From Deltaproteobacteria bacterium (GTDB lineage: Bacteria > Desulfobacterota_B > Binatia > Bin18): 6,505 nucleotides of DNA. The stretch's first letter is position 1. Every line of letters begins with the position of its first letter. The notes beneath the pieces are model-generated. The model was not told where the DNA came from and did no database searches. It worked only from the letters and a program-made list of their open reading frames with translations. The translations under genes and the position numbers were made by a program. This document shows, one piece after another, positions 1 to 6,221 of this stretch. Where the stretch lies: the NCBI GenBank assembly GCA_012271025.1, contig JAAXHF010000298.1, forward strand, positions 1-6,505, in the 5' to 3' direction.

Positions 1-218
1 TGGCTGCCGGTGAACACCAGACGGCGCATTTCGCCGTCGGTGACGACGGGCAGGCCGACCGCCTCCTGGAGGGCGATGGCTTCGTTGACCGCCCGGTCTT
101 CGACGCGTTTGAAGTCCGGCAGCGACAGTCGGCCCTGCTGCCAGTCCTGGCGGGCCTGGAGGAGAGAGGCCGGACGCAGCAGCGAGCCGATGTTCTCGGC
201 GCGGTAGGGTGGCGGCAT
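1..218 (-). CDS. MetE-like (cobalamin-independent methionine synthase II family) protein, N-terminal part
   Basis: About 72 codons are present; the gene runs off the left edge. The protein begins MPPPYRAENIGSLLRPASLL, and around residues 48-69 shows an ALQEAVGLPVVTDGEMRR stretch. Together these are the hallmark start of short single-domain relatives of cobalamin-independent methionine synthase (COG0620, YxjG/YxjH-like), often annotated 5-methyltetrahydropteroyltriglutamate-homocysteine methyltransferase. Known members use a (beta/alpha)8 barrel with a zinc-bound thiol to transfer methyl groups, but many short paralogues have unknown donors and acceptors. The usual RADHVGSLLRP-type motif reads RAENIGSLLRP here, so the His is Asn. 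The start is fixed by an AGGAGG ribosome binding site at about 225-230 that touches the ligB-like stop codon. It is the third gene of the ligA-ligB unit, 11 bases downstream of ligB, so co-transcription is very likely. The zinc-ligand region lies outside the window, so activity cannot be judged. Confidence 0.88.
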   Translation of the reverse strand, partial: MPPPYRAENIGSLLRPASLLQARQDWQQGRLSLPDFKRVEDRAVNEAIALQEAVGLPVVTDGEMRRLVFTGS

Positions 219-229
219 GACAGACCTCC

Positions 230-1051
230 TCAGGATAGATGGTAGCGCATCATGCCCGAGCCGCAGCCCATGGCGTTTTCGTACATGAGGACCTCACCCT
301 TGGCCCCGTTGACCGCACCGGCAATGGCAATCCAGTTGCGGATCTCGTGCGTCCCGTTGCCCCGGGCGTCCATCTCGGCGTCGGTGATGTCGCATAGCGC
401 CGGGCTGTTGTCGCACAGCATGTCGAGCAGCCGGGCATCAAACTCCTCGTCAACAATGCCCATATCCGGGGTGCCGACGGCGTGCGACAGGCCGCCCGTG
501 CCGAGCAGGGCAACCCGGCGGGGGCTGTCCCAGGCCCGAATCGCGTCGCCGACCATGCGTCCGAAATCGTAGCAGCGCCTGACGCTCGGCAGCGGCGGCA
601 GCACACAGTTCTGAATCAGCCATACATAGGACAGATCCCAGTCCGGGGTCATATGGTGCAGGCAGGTCAGAAAGCCGTGGTCCAGCCCGGCCTCGCCGAT
701 GCGGGTCAGGTCAAAGCCGTGTTGCAGGCCGTCGTGCAGAATCGCTTCGGCCAGCTCGGACAGGCAGTTGACGGTGATGCTGCCGCACGGCACGCCGAGC
801 CAGTTTTCTGACGGACCGCGACAGGTTTCGGCCGCGACCACGCCAAAAGACGGGTAGTGACGCGGGCTGAGGGCGTTGAAGTGTTCGTCTGAGATGACGA
901 CCACGGTGTCGGCGCCCGAGTCCTGGAGCGTCTGACGCAGGGCGCTGAAGCCGCGCTCGAATTTTTCCCACATCGGGGCTTCGACCCGGGCCGGACCCGC
1001 CATCAACAAGGGGTTATGGACGGAGCCCATAGCCGCAACAATCTGTGCCAT
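230..1051 (-). CDS. LigB-type class III extradiol ring-cleavage dioxygenase (catalytic beta subunit)
   Basis: This 273-residue cytoplasmic protein belongs to the LigB superfamily, whose Fe(II) enzymes add O2 to catechol-type rings and cleave beside the hydroxyl pair (protocatechuate 4,5-dioxygenase, gallate dioxygenase, MhpB relatives). The expected active-site residues are in place: His12 (GSVHNP) and His57 (SDEHFN) as iron ligands, Glu236 (NGTHEIRNW) as the third ligand, His190 (GGLSHAVG) as the catalytic base and His125 (GLDHGF) as the second-shell His. Length and spacing match the Sphingobium LigB pattern (12, 61, 127, 195, 242). The ATG is preceded by GGAGGACA. The ligA-like gene ends 15 bases upstream, which supports a two-subunit LigAB enzyme rather than a single-chain one. 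The substrate is not readable from the motifs; protocatechuate, gallate or a substituted catechol are all possible. The symbol is left empty because orthology to ligB is not shown. Confidence 0.93.
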   Translation of the reverse strand: MAQIVAAMGSVHNPLLMAGPARVEAPMWEKFERGFSALRQTLQDSGADTVVVISDEHFNALSPRHYPSFGVVAAETCRGPSENWLGVPCGSITVNCLSELAEAILHDGLQHGFDLTRIGEAGLDHGFLTCLHHMTPDWDLSYVWLIQNCVLPPLPSVRRCYDFGRMVGDAIRAWDSPRRVALLGTGGLSHAVGTPDMGIVDEEFDARLLDMLCDNSPALCDITDAEMDARGNGTHEIRNWIAIAGAVNGAKGEVLMYENAMGCGSGMMRYHLS

Positions 1052-1066
1052 TGTGTCCTCCGTGTC

Positions 1067-1345
1067 TTAGTGGGCGGCCGGGCCTTTGTAACCCGTCGCC
1101 TGCTGAACCTGCTGCACGTACTGGCCGAGGTCGAGGTGGATGGTGAAGGCGTACTGGGCCAGGATATAGGGATGGACGCCCCGCACGTACAGCCAGCCCA
1201 TGTCTTGGGCTTTGAGTTTGTCCCGCTCTTCGTCGTTGAGTCCATACTCGGCCGAGACGGCGTCTGGATCGTGAGTGTAGCGGGTCAGGGCTTCTTCCGA
1301 ACGGAAGAGGTCTGACAGCATGATATTCAAGCTCTGTGCGCTCAT
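1067..1345 (-). CDS. LigA-like small (alpha) subunit of extradiol dioxygenase
   Basis: This 92-residue protein resembles the LigA subunit/domain of protocatechuate 4,5-dioxygenase. Visible signs are a helical N-terminal half, the phrase [11 protein letters not shown] at residues 34-44, and the signature [12 protein letters not shown] at 48-59. LigA subunits are all-helical and cover the LigB active site, contributing to substrate binding; they have no metal site of their own. Classical LigA is about 139 residues, so this is a short form close to the core domain. The frame is open far upstream, but the start is set at 1345 by a strong GAGGAGGG ribosome binding site just before the ATG. A longer reading would run through the divergent promoter region and antisense to the neighbouring amidohydrolase. 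It is the first gene of the minus-strand unit, and its partner follows after 15 bases. Confidence 0.88.
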   Translation of the reverse strand: MSAQSLNIMLSDLFRSEEALTRYTHDPDAVSAEYGLNDEERDKLKAQDMGWLYVRGVHPYILAQYAFTIHLDLGQYVQQVQQATGYKGPAAH

Positions 1346-1369
1346 AGTCCCTCCTCTCGATCTGCATTC

Positions 1370-1378
1370 TGGTATAGT
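1370..1378 (+). promoter_or_regulatory. Candidate extended -10 promoter for the secreted amidohydrolase
   Basis: The plus strand reads TGGTATAGT: an extended -10 TGn followed by TATAGT (5 of 6 matches). No good -35 hexamer is seen 16-18 bases upstream, which extended -10 promoters can tolerate. It would give a leader of roughly 65 bases before the GTG at 1451. It physically overlaps the -10 of the divergent minus-strand promoter. Confidence 0.35.
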
Positions 1379-1399
1379 CAGGACCGGCGTGTCAATCAA
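1371..1399 (-). promoter_or_regulatory. Candidate sigma70 promoter for the ligA-ligB-metE-like unit
   Basis: On the minus strand there is a -35-like TTGATT (1394-1399), a 17-base spacer and a -10-like TATACC (1371-1376). Each hexamer matches 4 of 6 consensus positions. Transcription would start near 1364, giving a leader of about 20 bases that holds the ribosome binding site of the ligA-like gene. A perfect TTGACA overlaps the -35 four bases downstream, but it would leave only a 13-base spacer to TATACC. This is prediction by eye only. Confidence 0.45.
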
Positions 1400-1450
1400 G
1401 GAGTATGTGTCCGCACCGGGACGGAAAACGCCCGAAGAGGGGAGAACACC

Positions 1451-2737
1451 GTGAATCAGCTCAGAGCCTTTGTTGTGTTGGGAGTGCTGCTGGCCGCGCC
1501 GGCTGTGGCCGCGCCGGTCGTGCTGGAGTGTGGAAACGTGGTCGATGTCAGAGCCGGAGCCGTCAGGCAGGCGGTCAGCATACGGATTACGGGTGACACG
1601 ATTGAGCAGGTCGAGCCGGGCTATACGACGCCGGATGACGGCAGTGAGGTGATCGATCTGCGTGCCCACACCTGCCTGCCGGGCCTGATTGACTCCCATA
1701 CCCACATCTCTTCGCAGCTGAGTCAGCAGTCGTATACCGAACGCTTTCGGCTGAATCCGGCCGACTATGCGCTGCGGGCGGCCAGCCATGCCAGGACGAC
1801 GCTGCTGGCCGGGTTTACCACGATCCGCGATCTGGGCGACCGCTATAATGTGACCGTCTCGCTGCGCAACGCCATCAACCAGGGGGTGGTCATCGGCCCG
1901 CGGATCTATACGGCGGCAAAATCGCTGGCCACAACCGGCGGCCACGCCGACCCGAGCAACGGGCTGCGGATGGATCTCAGCGGCGATCCCGGCCCGCGTC
2001 AGGGCGTGATCAACAGCCCCCAGGATGCCCGCAAAGCGGTCCGCCAGCGCTACAAAGACGGCGCCGATCTGATCAAGATTACGGCCACCGGCGGTGTACT
2101 GAGCGTGGCCAAGAGCGGCCACAACCCGCAGTTCAGCGAGGAAGAGATCCGGGCGGTTGTGGAAACGGCCAAGGACTACGGCTTCTCCGTTGCCGCCCAT
2201 GCGCACGGGGCCGAGGGCATGAAGCGGGCGATTCGGGCCGGGGTGGATTCCATCGAGCACGGCACCCTGATGGACGAGGAAGTCATGGCGCTGATGAAAC
2301 AGCACGGCACCTACTATGTGCCGACCATCATTGCCGGCAAGTGGGTGGCCGAAAAAGCCGAACAGGAGGGCTTTTTCCCCGACGCGGTACGGCCCAAAGC
2401 GGCCGCCATTGGTCCGAAGATTCAGGCCACCTTTGCCCGGGCCTACCAGAGTGGAGTCAAGATTGCGTTTGGTACCGACAGCGGGGTATCGCCGCACGGT
2501 CACAACGCCGAAGAGTTCGCCTACATGGTTGAGGCCGGGATGCCGCCGCTGGAGGCAATCCGGTCGGCAACCCTGGAGGCTGCCCGTCTGCTCAGGCAGG
2601 AAGACCGGCTGGGCACGCTTGAGGCCGGCAAGCTGGCCGACGTGGTTGCGGTGCCGGACGATCCCGGCCGTGATATCAGCAGCTTGCAGCGTGTCAGTTT
2701 TGTGATGAAGGACGGGGTGGTGTATAAACGGCCGTGA
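1451..2737 (+). CDS. Exported metal-dependent amidohydrolase (COG1228, Xaa-Pro dipeptidase/imidazolonepropionase-like)
   Basis: This is a 428-residue member of the amidohydrolase superfamily, in the branch with a carboxylated lysine and two metals. The first 21 residues form a type I signal peptide: Arg5, a hydrophobic stretch over 7-16 and a likely APAVA-AP cleavage site. There is no lipobox, so a soluble periplasmic enzyme is expected. Predicted metal ligands are His83 and His85 (DSHTHIS), Lys209 ([10 protein letters not shown]), His250 (AAHAHG), His270 (IEHGTL) and Asp343 (FGTDSG). A GGHAD motif (163-167) and a C-terminal ADVVAV strand with beta-sandwich completion are typical of this group. 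Characterised relatives hydrolyse Xaa-Pro, Xaa-Arg/Lys or N-acyl dipeptides, lactones, organophosphates and ochratoxin, so the substrate is open. The start is GTG with GGAG six bases upstream, which places the signal peptide at the N-terminus. It appears to be a single-gene unit, divergent from ligA and convergent with the EamA gene. Confidence 0.92.
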   Translation: MNQLRAFVVLGVLLAAPAVAAPVVLECGNVVDVRAGAVRQAVSIRITGDTIEQVEPGYTTPDDGSEVIDLRAHTCLPGLIDSHTHISSQLSQQSYTERFRLNPADYALRAASHARTTLLAGFTTIRDLGDRYNVTVSLRNAINQGVVIGPRIYTAAKSLATTGGHADPSNGLRMDLSGDPGPRQGVINSPQDARKAVRQRYKDGADLIKITATGGVLSVAKSGHNPQFSEEEIRAVVETAKDYGFSVAAHAHGAEGMKRAIRAGVDSIEHGTLMDEEVMALMKQHGTYYVPTIIAGKWVAEKAEQEGFFPDAVRPKAAAIGPKIQATFARAYQSGVKIAFGTDSGVSPHGHNAEEFAYMVEAGMPPLEAIRSATLEAARLLRQEDRLGTLEAGKLADVVAVPDDPGRDISSLQRVSFVMKDGVVYKRP

Positions 2738-2744
2738 GCCGCGT

Positions 2745-3656
2745 TCAGCCGAGCAACACCATCCCGATGCCGACCAGAACGATGCACACCCCGGGAAGTT
2801 GACGCAGCACCTCGCGTTCTCGCCACACCAGCAGGGCCAGGATCAGGGCCAGGACGGCCTCGATCTGGCCAACGGCCTTTGAATAGGCGACCAGCGTCAG
2901 GGCGTAGGCCCAGAACCAGCACAAGCTGCCGCTGAAGGACACCGCGCCGATCATGGCCATGCGGCGCCAGTGGCTCGGCACGAGCCGGAATTCCTGGGGG
3001 CGGGTCAGGGCCAGGACCACGGTCAGGATCACGACCTCCATCCAGGTGGTGTGAAACAGGGTGTGAACGGCCGGGGTAAAACGCTCGCTGCCCACGCTTG
3101 GGTTGGCCAGCACAAACTGGGCGCTGGCGCTCTTGAGCATGAAGCTGGCCAGGACCAGCAGGACGGCACACAGCAGGGCCAGCAGCGACCCGCTGCTCAG
3201 GTGGAGGGCCCGCCGCCAGCCCTGGGGGCCGCCCTGGCGGCCGAGGTTCATGAGTACGACCCCGGCTCCGCACAGCACAACTCCGACCCAGCCCAACGAA
3301 CTCGGGGCTTCGGCAAAAAAGAGGACTCCGACCAGCGCGGTAAACACCACTTCGAGTTTGTGCAGGACGATCGTCTCGGCAAAATTGGCGTGCCTGAAGG
3401 CCGACACCAGGGCGATATTGCCCAGCAGCTGGGTCACTGCGGTGGCCGCGCAGTAGGCAAAAAAGGGCGGGGACAGCCGTGGCACGCCGACCCACACCAG
3501 CAGGCCGAGCATCAGCAGGGTCGAGAGCGGGAGATTAAAGGCAAAGCGCGACCAGCTGTTCAGCGTCGGCGAGATCTGGCCGACGAGGCTTTTTGACAGG
3601 GCGTTGCGGGCGGTTTGCAGGCAGCCGCCGGCCAGACTGAGTTCGATCCAGGTCAC
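2745..3656 (-). CDS. EamA/DMT-superfamily membrane transporter
   Basis: This 303-residue integral membrane protein has nine clear and one weaker hydrophobic segments, at roughly 4-24 (weak), 39-57, 65-85, 95-115, 120-137, 155-176, 197-218, 232-254, 258-277 and 285-302. The two halves have the repeated five-helix layout of drug/metabolite transporters. The passage SAFRHANFAETIVLHKLEVV (85-104), with an acidic GVLFFAEAPSS helix end, is the usual EamA pattern; EAVLALILALLVWRERE (266-282) is its counterpart in the second half. Members export or import amino acids, nucleosides or other small metabolites, and the substrate cannot be told from sequence. The start is a GTG without a clear ribosome binding site. 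It lies 36 bases after the alpha/beta hydrolase stop, so it probably relies on read-through of the cupin-hydrolase transcript. Its stop is 7 bases from the convergent amidohydrolase stop. Confidence 0.9.
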   Translation of the reverse strand: MTWIELSLAGGCLQTARNALSKSLVGQISPTLNSWSRFAFNLPLSTLLMLGLLVWVGVPRLSPPFFAYCAATAVTQLLGNIALVSAFRHANFAETIVLHKLEVVFTALVGVLFFAEAPSSLGWVGVVLCGAGVVLMNLGRQGGPQGWRRALHLSSGSLLALLCAVLLVLASFMLKSASAQFVLANPSVGSERFTPAVHTLFHTTWMEVVILTVVLALTRPQEFRLVPSHWRRMAMIGAVSFSGSLCWFWAYALTLVAYSKAVGQIEAVLALILALLVWREREVLRQLPGVCIVLVGIGMVLLG

Positions 3657-3692
3657 GGTCGGGTGCGTCAGATGTGGATGGGGAAAGTCGGC

Positions 3693-4637
3693 TCAGGTGT
3701 GGCGCGTCGTGGTCAGGGGGGTAAAAAATTCCTGGACCTGTTCGATTACAAAATCCGGCCGCTCCTCGGCCACAAAATGGCCGCAGCGTTCCACTACGCC
3801 GCCTTCGAGCTGTTCGGCCACCCGTTGCCAGACCGGCAGGGGATCGCCCATGAAGCGCGCACCGCCCCAGGCTCGGACGGGCATACTGAGCTTGCGAGTG
3901 CAGGTGCTGAGGTTATCGACATCTTCTTCGAGCGCTGCCCGATAATAATGAAAGCCCGCCCGCAGCGCACCGGGCTGGGAGTAGGCGCGCACGTATTCGG
4001 CCATGTCTTCGGCGCTGAACACGCTCGGGTTGTAACACGCCACCCGGCACAGACGGTCGATGTACACAGGGATGTGGTCACGGACCAGCAGCTCGGCCAG
4101 GTCGGGCGAGCCGCCCTGAAACATGACGTGCCACAGGCGCCGCATGCCCCGCAGGTCGAGCGGTTCGTCTTTGCGAACCAGGCCGGGGGTGGATTCCAGG
4201 ATGAGCAGGCGCTCGACCAGTTCGGGATGATCGTAGGCCAGATAATACGCCACCGTGCCACCCCAGTCGTGGCCGGTCAGGCCGATGTGCTGGTAGCCGA
4301 GGTGGCTGACGAGCGCATACACGTCCGAGGCCAGGCTGCGTTTGTCGTAACCCGTCATCGGCCGTTCGCTGTCGCCCAGGCCGCGCAGGTCGGGGGCAAT
4401 CACGGTGAAGCGGTCCGCCACCGCAGGGATGATCTTGCGCCACTCATACCAGGTCTGGGGCCAGCCGTGGAGAAAGACGAGCGGATAGCCCGAGCCGGCC
4501 GTGACATAGTGCATGCGAAAGCCGTTGATGTGGGCGGTGTGGTGGGTCACAGCAGACGATGCGGTCTGTCTGCCCAGGTGGGCATCATCGTCCGTCGTGC
4601 CGGAGTGTGACATGGGCTGTCCGCTTTCTGCACTCAT
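3693..4637 (-). CDS. Alpha/beta hydrolase, epoxide hydrolase type
   Basis: This 314-residue alpha/beta-hydrolase-fold protein has epoxide-hydrolase hallmarks: the oxyanion loop HGWP at 57-60, an APDLRGLGDSERP strand-turn at 81-93, the nucleophile elbow GHDWGG with Asp124 as nucleophile, and the catalytic His287 in CGHFVAEERP. Asp265 is the best candidate for the acid of the triad. Tyrosines in the cap region (for example Tyr219, Tyr231, Tyr232) could activate the epoxide. An aspartate nucleophile rules out ordinary serine esterases. Haloalkane or haloacetate dehalogenases share the elbow, but the Trp after Asp fits epoxide hydrolases better than the Arg of fluoroacetate dehalogenase. About 30 residues precede the conserved core; an in-frame Met9 (4613) is an alternative start. 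The ATG at 4637 is preferred because it overlaps the cupin stop codon as ATGA, a sign of translational coupling. The EamA gene follows. Confidence 0.9.
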   Translation of the reverse strand: MSAESGQPMSHSGTTDDDAHLGRQTASSAVTHHTAHINGFRMHYVTAGSGYPLVFLHGWPQTWYEWRKIIPAVADRFTVIAPDLRGLGDSERPMTGYDKRSLASDVYALVSHLGYQHIGLTGHDWGGTVAYYLAYDHPELVERLLILESTPGLVRKDEPLDLRGMRRLWHVMFQGGSPDLAELLVRDHIPVYIDRLCRVACYNPSVFSAEDMAEYVRAYSQPGALRAGFHYYRAALEEDVDNLSTCTRKLSMPVRAWGGARFMGDPLPVWQRVAEQLEGGVVERCGHFVAEERPDFVIEQVQEFFTPLTTTRHT

Positions 4638-4972
4638 TCGGCCAGGGGGACGACCGCAACGAGGGCGGGTCCAGCCCCAGCCGACCTGGTCGTATGTCCG
4701 CTGCCGGTCAGGTCCGAGGCCAGGACGGCATCGCCGGGACCGAACTGACGCCGCGTGCCGTCGTTGAGCCCAATCTCCATCTGGCCGGCCAGCAGAATGA
4801 CGTACTGCCGACGCGGGGCGTTGTGCCAGTCCATGAACGCGCCGGCCTCCAGCTCGCGGAATACAATATGGTCGGTGGCCTGTTCGCTGCTCAGGGCCGG
4901 ATGGGAACTCGGCGCCTGGTCTTCGATGTGGGAGTGGCCGTCATCACCGGTGTAGAGACGAAAAACTGCCAT
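4634..4972 (-). CDS. Small single-domain cupin protein
   Basis: This is a 112-residue protein with one cupin-like beta barrel. Motif 1 is seen around GAFMDWHNAPRRQYVILLAG (residues 44-63) and motif 2 around FGPGDAVLASDLTGSGHTTR (77-96). His50 and His93 are the likely metal ligands. The classical HxH of motif 1 is HxA here (His50, Ala52) and the motif Glu is Gln/Tyr, so metal binding may be weak or different. Small cupins of this kind act as isomerases, dioxygenases, lyases or ligand sensors, and the role here is unknown. The frame stays open upstream, antisense to the flavoenzyme, but the ATG at 4972 has an AAGGAGGA ribosome binding site and starts the recognisable domain. It is the first gene of the cupin-hydrolase-transporter unit, and its stop overlaps the hydrolase start by ATGA. 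Confidence 0.82.
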   Translation of the reverse strand: MAVFRLYTGDDGHSHIEDQAPSSHPALSSEQATDHIVFRELEAGAFMDWHNAPRRQYVILLAGQMEIGLNDGTRRQFGPGDAVLASDLTGSGHTTRSAGAGPALVAVVPLAE

Positions 4973-4994
4973 GGGCGTCCTCCTTCTGCGCGCC

Positions 4995-5023
4995 AGACTA
5001 CTCGGCGTGTCCCGGTCTTGCAA
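4995..5023 (-). promoter_or_regulatory. Candidate sigma70 promoter for the cupin-hydrolase-transporter unit
   Basis: On the minus strand, TTGCAA (5018-5023) and TAGTCT (4995-5000) are separated by 17 bases. The -10 matches only the three most conserved positions (TAnnnT). The -35 sits inside the 8-base palindrome CTTGCAAG (5017-5024). The leader would be about 16 bases, with the AAGGAGGA site directly downstream. The evidence is weak and by eye. Confidence 0.3.
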
Positions 5024-5052
5024 GTCGCGGCGTCCAACTGGAACCCGGCGCC

Positions 5053-5070
5053 GGCTTGGGCTAGGCTTGG
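5053..5070 (+). repeat. Short direct repeat GGCTTGG x2 in the divergent promoter region
   Basis: GGCTTGG occurs at 5053-5059 and again at 5064-5070. The starts are 11 bases apart, close to one turn of the helix. The pair lies just upstream of the flavoenzyme ribosome binding site (AAGGGGGG, 5076-5083). It could be a pair of regulator half-sites or chance in GC-rich DNA. No convincing promoter for the flavoenzyme was found; TAGGCT (5062-5067), which overlaps the repeat, is the only -10-like hexamer. Confidence 0.3.
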
Positions 5071-5089
5071 CACACAAGGGGGGACAGCT

Positions 5090-6145
5090 ATGGCAGAACA
5101 GGCTGAACGACCGGAACGCTTTCTGACCCTGCCCGAGATACGGCGGGCCGCCAAGCGGATTCTGCCGCCCGGCCCGTGGGGCTATGCTGCGGGCGGTGCC
5201 GAAACCGAGACCACGCTGCGCCGCAATCGGCGGGCGATCCGCCGCCTGGCCATCCGCCAGCGGGTGCTCCGAGACGTGCGCCAGGTGGATCTCGAGACCA
5301 CCTTTCTCGGCCTGCGGCTGCCCATGCCGGTCGCGGTTGCGCCCATGGGCGGGCTGGTCGTGTTTCATCCCCAGGGCGACTGCGAGATGGTCCGGGGAGC
5401 GGGCCAGGCCGGTAATCTGGCCGTGGTCAGCGGAGTGACCGGTTGGCCGGTTGAGGAGGTGGCGGCGGCGGCCAGCGCTCCCCTGCTGTTTCAGCTGTAT
5501 TTTGCCGGCCCGCGCTCGTGGGCTCAGGAGCTGCTCGGCCGGGTCGAGGCGACCGGGGCGTATAAGGCGGTGTGTCTGACGGTTGACTTGCAGGTCTACG
5601 GCCGCCGCGAGCGCGACCTCATTCAGCGCTACGACCCACGGGTGGCGCGTATGCTGGCTCCCAACCCCCAGCCGCCGGACATGGACTACCAGGCCCGCCT
5701 GACCTGGGATGACGTGGCCTGGTTGCAAGAGATTCTATCCGTGCCGCTCGGCCTCAAGGGGATTTTGACCGCCGAGGACGCACGGCTGGCGGTTGAGGCC
5801 GGGGTGAAGATCGTCTGGGTGTCAAACCACGGCGGGCGCCAGCTCGACGCGACCCAGGCCACGATTGATGTCTTGCCCGAAATTGTCGAGGCGGTCGACG
5901 GCAGGGCCGAGATCATCATTGATGGCGGGTTTTCGCGCGGGACGGATGTCATTAAGGCGCTGGCGCTGGGGGCGAATGTGGTGGCCATGGGCCGAAACAT
6001 CCTGTGGGGTCTGGTGGTTGACGGTGCGGACGGGGTGCGGCGGAGCCTGGAGCTGGTGCGCGAGGAGTTGGCGGCGAGTCTGGCCCTGTGTGGCCAGACC
6101 AGCGTGCGGGATTTGGGACCGGATATGGTCCGTCGGGCCGAGTAG
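5090..6145 (+). CDS. FMN-dependent alpha-hydroxy-acid oxidase/dehydrogenase
   Basis: This 351-residue TIM-barrel flavoenzyme of the glycolate oxidase/L-lactate dehydrogenase/mandelate dehydrogenase family oxidises an (S)-2-hydroxy acid to the 2-oxo acid. All key residues can be placed: Tyr32 (GYAAGGAETE, substrate carboxylate), Gln135 and Tyr137 (FQLYFAG), Thr164 and Asp166 (LTVDLQVYGRRERD), Lys223 (LKGIL, FMN N1), the catalytic base His247 and Arg250 (SNHGGRQLD), then the FMN phosphate site IDGGFSRGTDVIKALALGA (277-295) and AMGRNILWG. The length is near the family norm of about 360. There is no signal peptide or membrane insertion, so a cytoplasmic oxidase or a quinone-independent form is likely; the electron acceptor is unknown. 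The frame is open for over 500 bases upstream, but the ATG at 5090 has an AAGGGGGG site and starts the conserved region. It is divergent from the cupin unit and leads into the COG2159 amidohydrolase 76 bases downstream. Confidence 0.94.
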   Translation: MAEQAERPERFLTLPEIRRAAKRILPPGPWGYAAGGAETETTLRRNRRAIRRLAIRQRVLRDVRQVDLETTFLGLRLPMPVAVAPMGGLVVFHPQGDCEMVRGAGQAGNLAVVSGVTGWPVEEVAAAASAPLLFQLYFAGPRSWAQELLGRVEATGAYKAVCLTVDLQVYGRRERDLIQRYDPRVARMLAPNPQPPDMDYQARLTWDDVAWLQEILSVPLGLKGILTAEDARLAVEAGVKIVWVSNHGGRQLDATQATIDVLPEIVEAVDGRAEIIIDGGFSRGTDVIKALALGANVVAMGRNILWGLVVDGADGVRRSLELVREELAASLALCGQTSVRDLGPDMVRRAE

Positions 6146-6221
6146 GCGCCGTGCGTTGCAAGGGAGTTGGAAACCCACTATTCAGGAGAAAGACTGACGA
6201 GACCGACACAAGGAGGGAGCC
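6146..6221 (+). other. Spacer between flavoenzyme and COG2159 amidohydrolase
   Basis: These 76 bases hold no coding signal and no stem-loop followed by a T-run. A good ribosome binding site, AGGAGGG (6211-6217), lies at the right end. The absence of a terminator favours co-transcription of the two plus-strand genes, although a second promoter inside the spacer cannot be excluded. Confidence 0.4.

Noticed and set aside
1346..2503. Long open minus-strand frame continuing upstream of ligA, antisense to the amidohydrolase (would make a 478-residue protein)
   Set aside because: The upstream part has low-complexity, Arg/Gly-rich composition typical of antisense shadow frames in GC-rich DNA. The LigA domain has its own strong ribosome binding site at 1345, and the plus strand encodes a clear enzyme.
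2970..3596. Plus-strand open frame of 208 codons opposite the EamA gene
   Set aside because: It is a His/Gln/Gly-rich shadow frame; the minus strand gives a convincing ten-segment membrane protein over the same bases.
3615..4610. Plus-strand open frame of 331 codons opposite the alpha/beta hydrolase
   Set aside because: The minus strand carries the full hydrolase with catalytic residues. The plus frame has no domain and no convincing ribosome binding site.
5071..5086. TGGCAC-like element as half of a sigma54 promoter before the flavoenzyme
   Set aside because: TGGCAC is present at 5068-5073, but the required TTGC-type -12 box is missing; the matching position is a G-run.
4559..5089. In-frame plus-strand extension of the flavoenzyme (would add 177 residues)
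   Set aside because: It lies antisense to the cupin and hydrolase genes, shows no domain and runs through the divergent control region. The ATG at 5090 has a good ribosome binding site.
4973..5728. In-frame minus-strand extension of the cupin frame
   Set aside because: It is antisense to the flavoenzyme and has no recognisable domain. The strong AAGGAGGA site fixes the start at 4972.
6146..6221. Possible terminator hairpin around GGGAGTTGGAAACCC
   Set aside because: The stem is only about three base pairs and no T-run follows.
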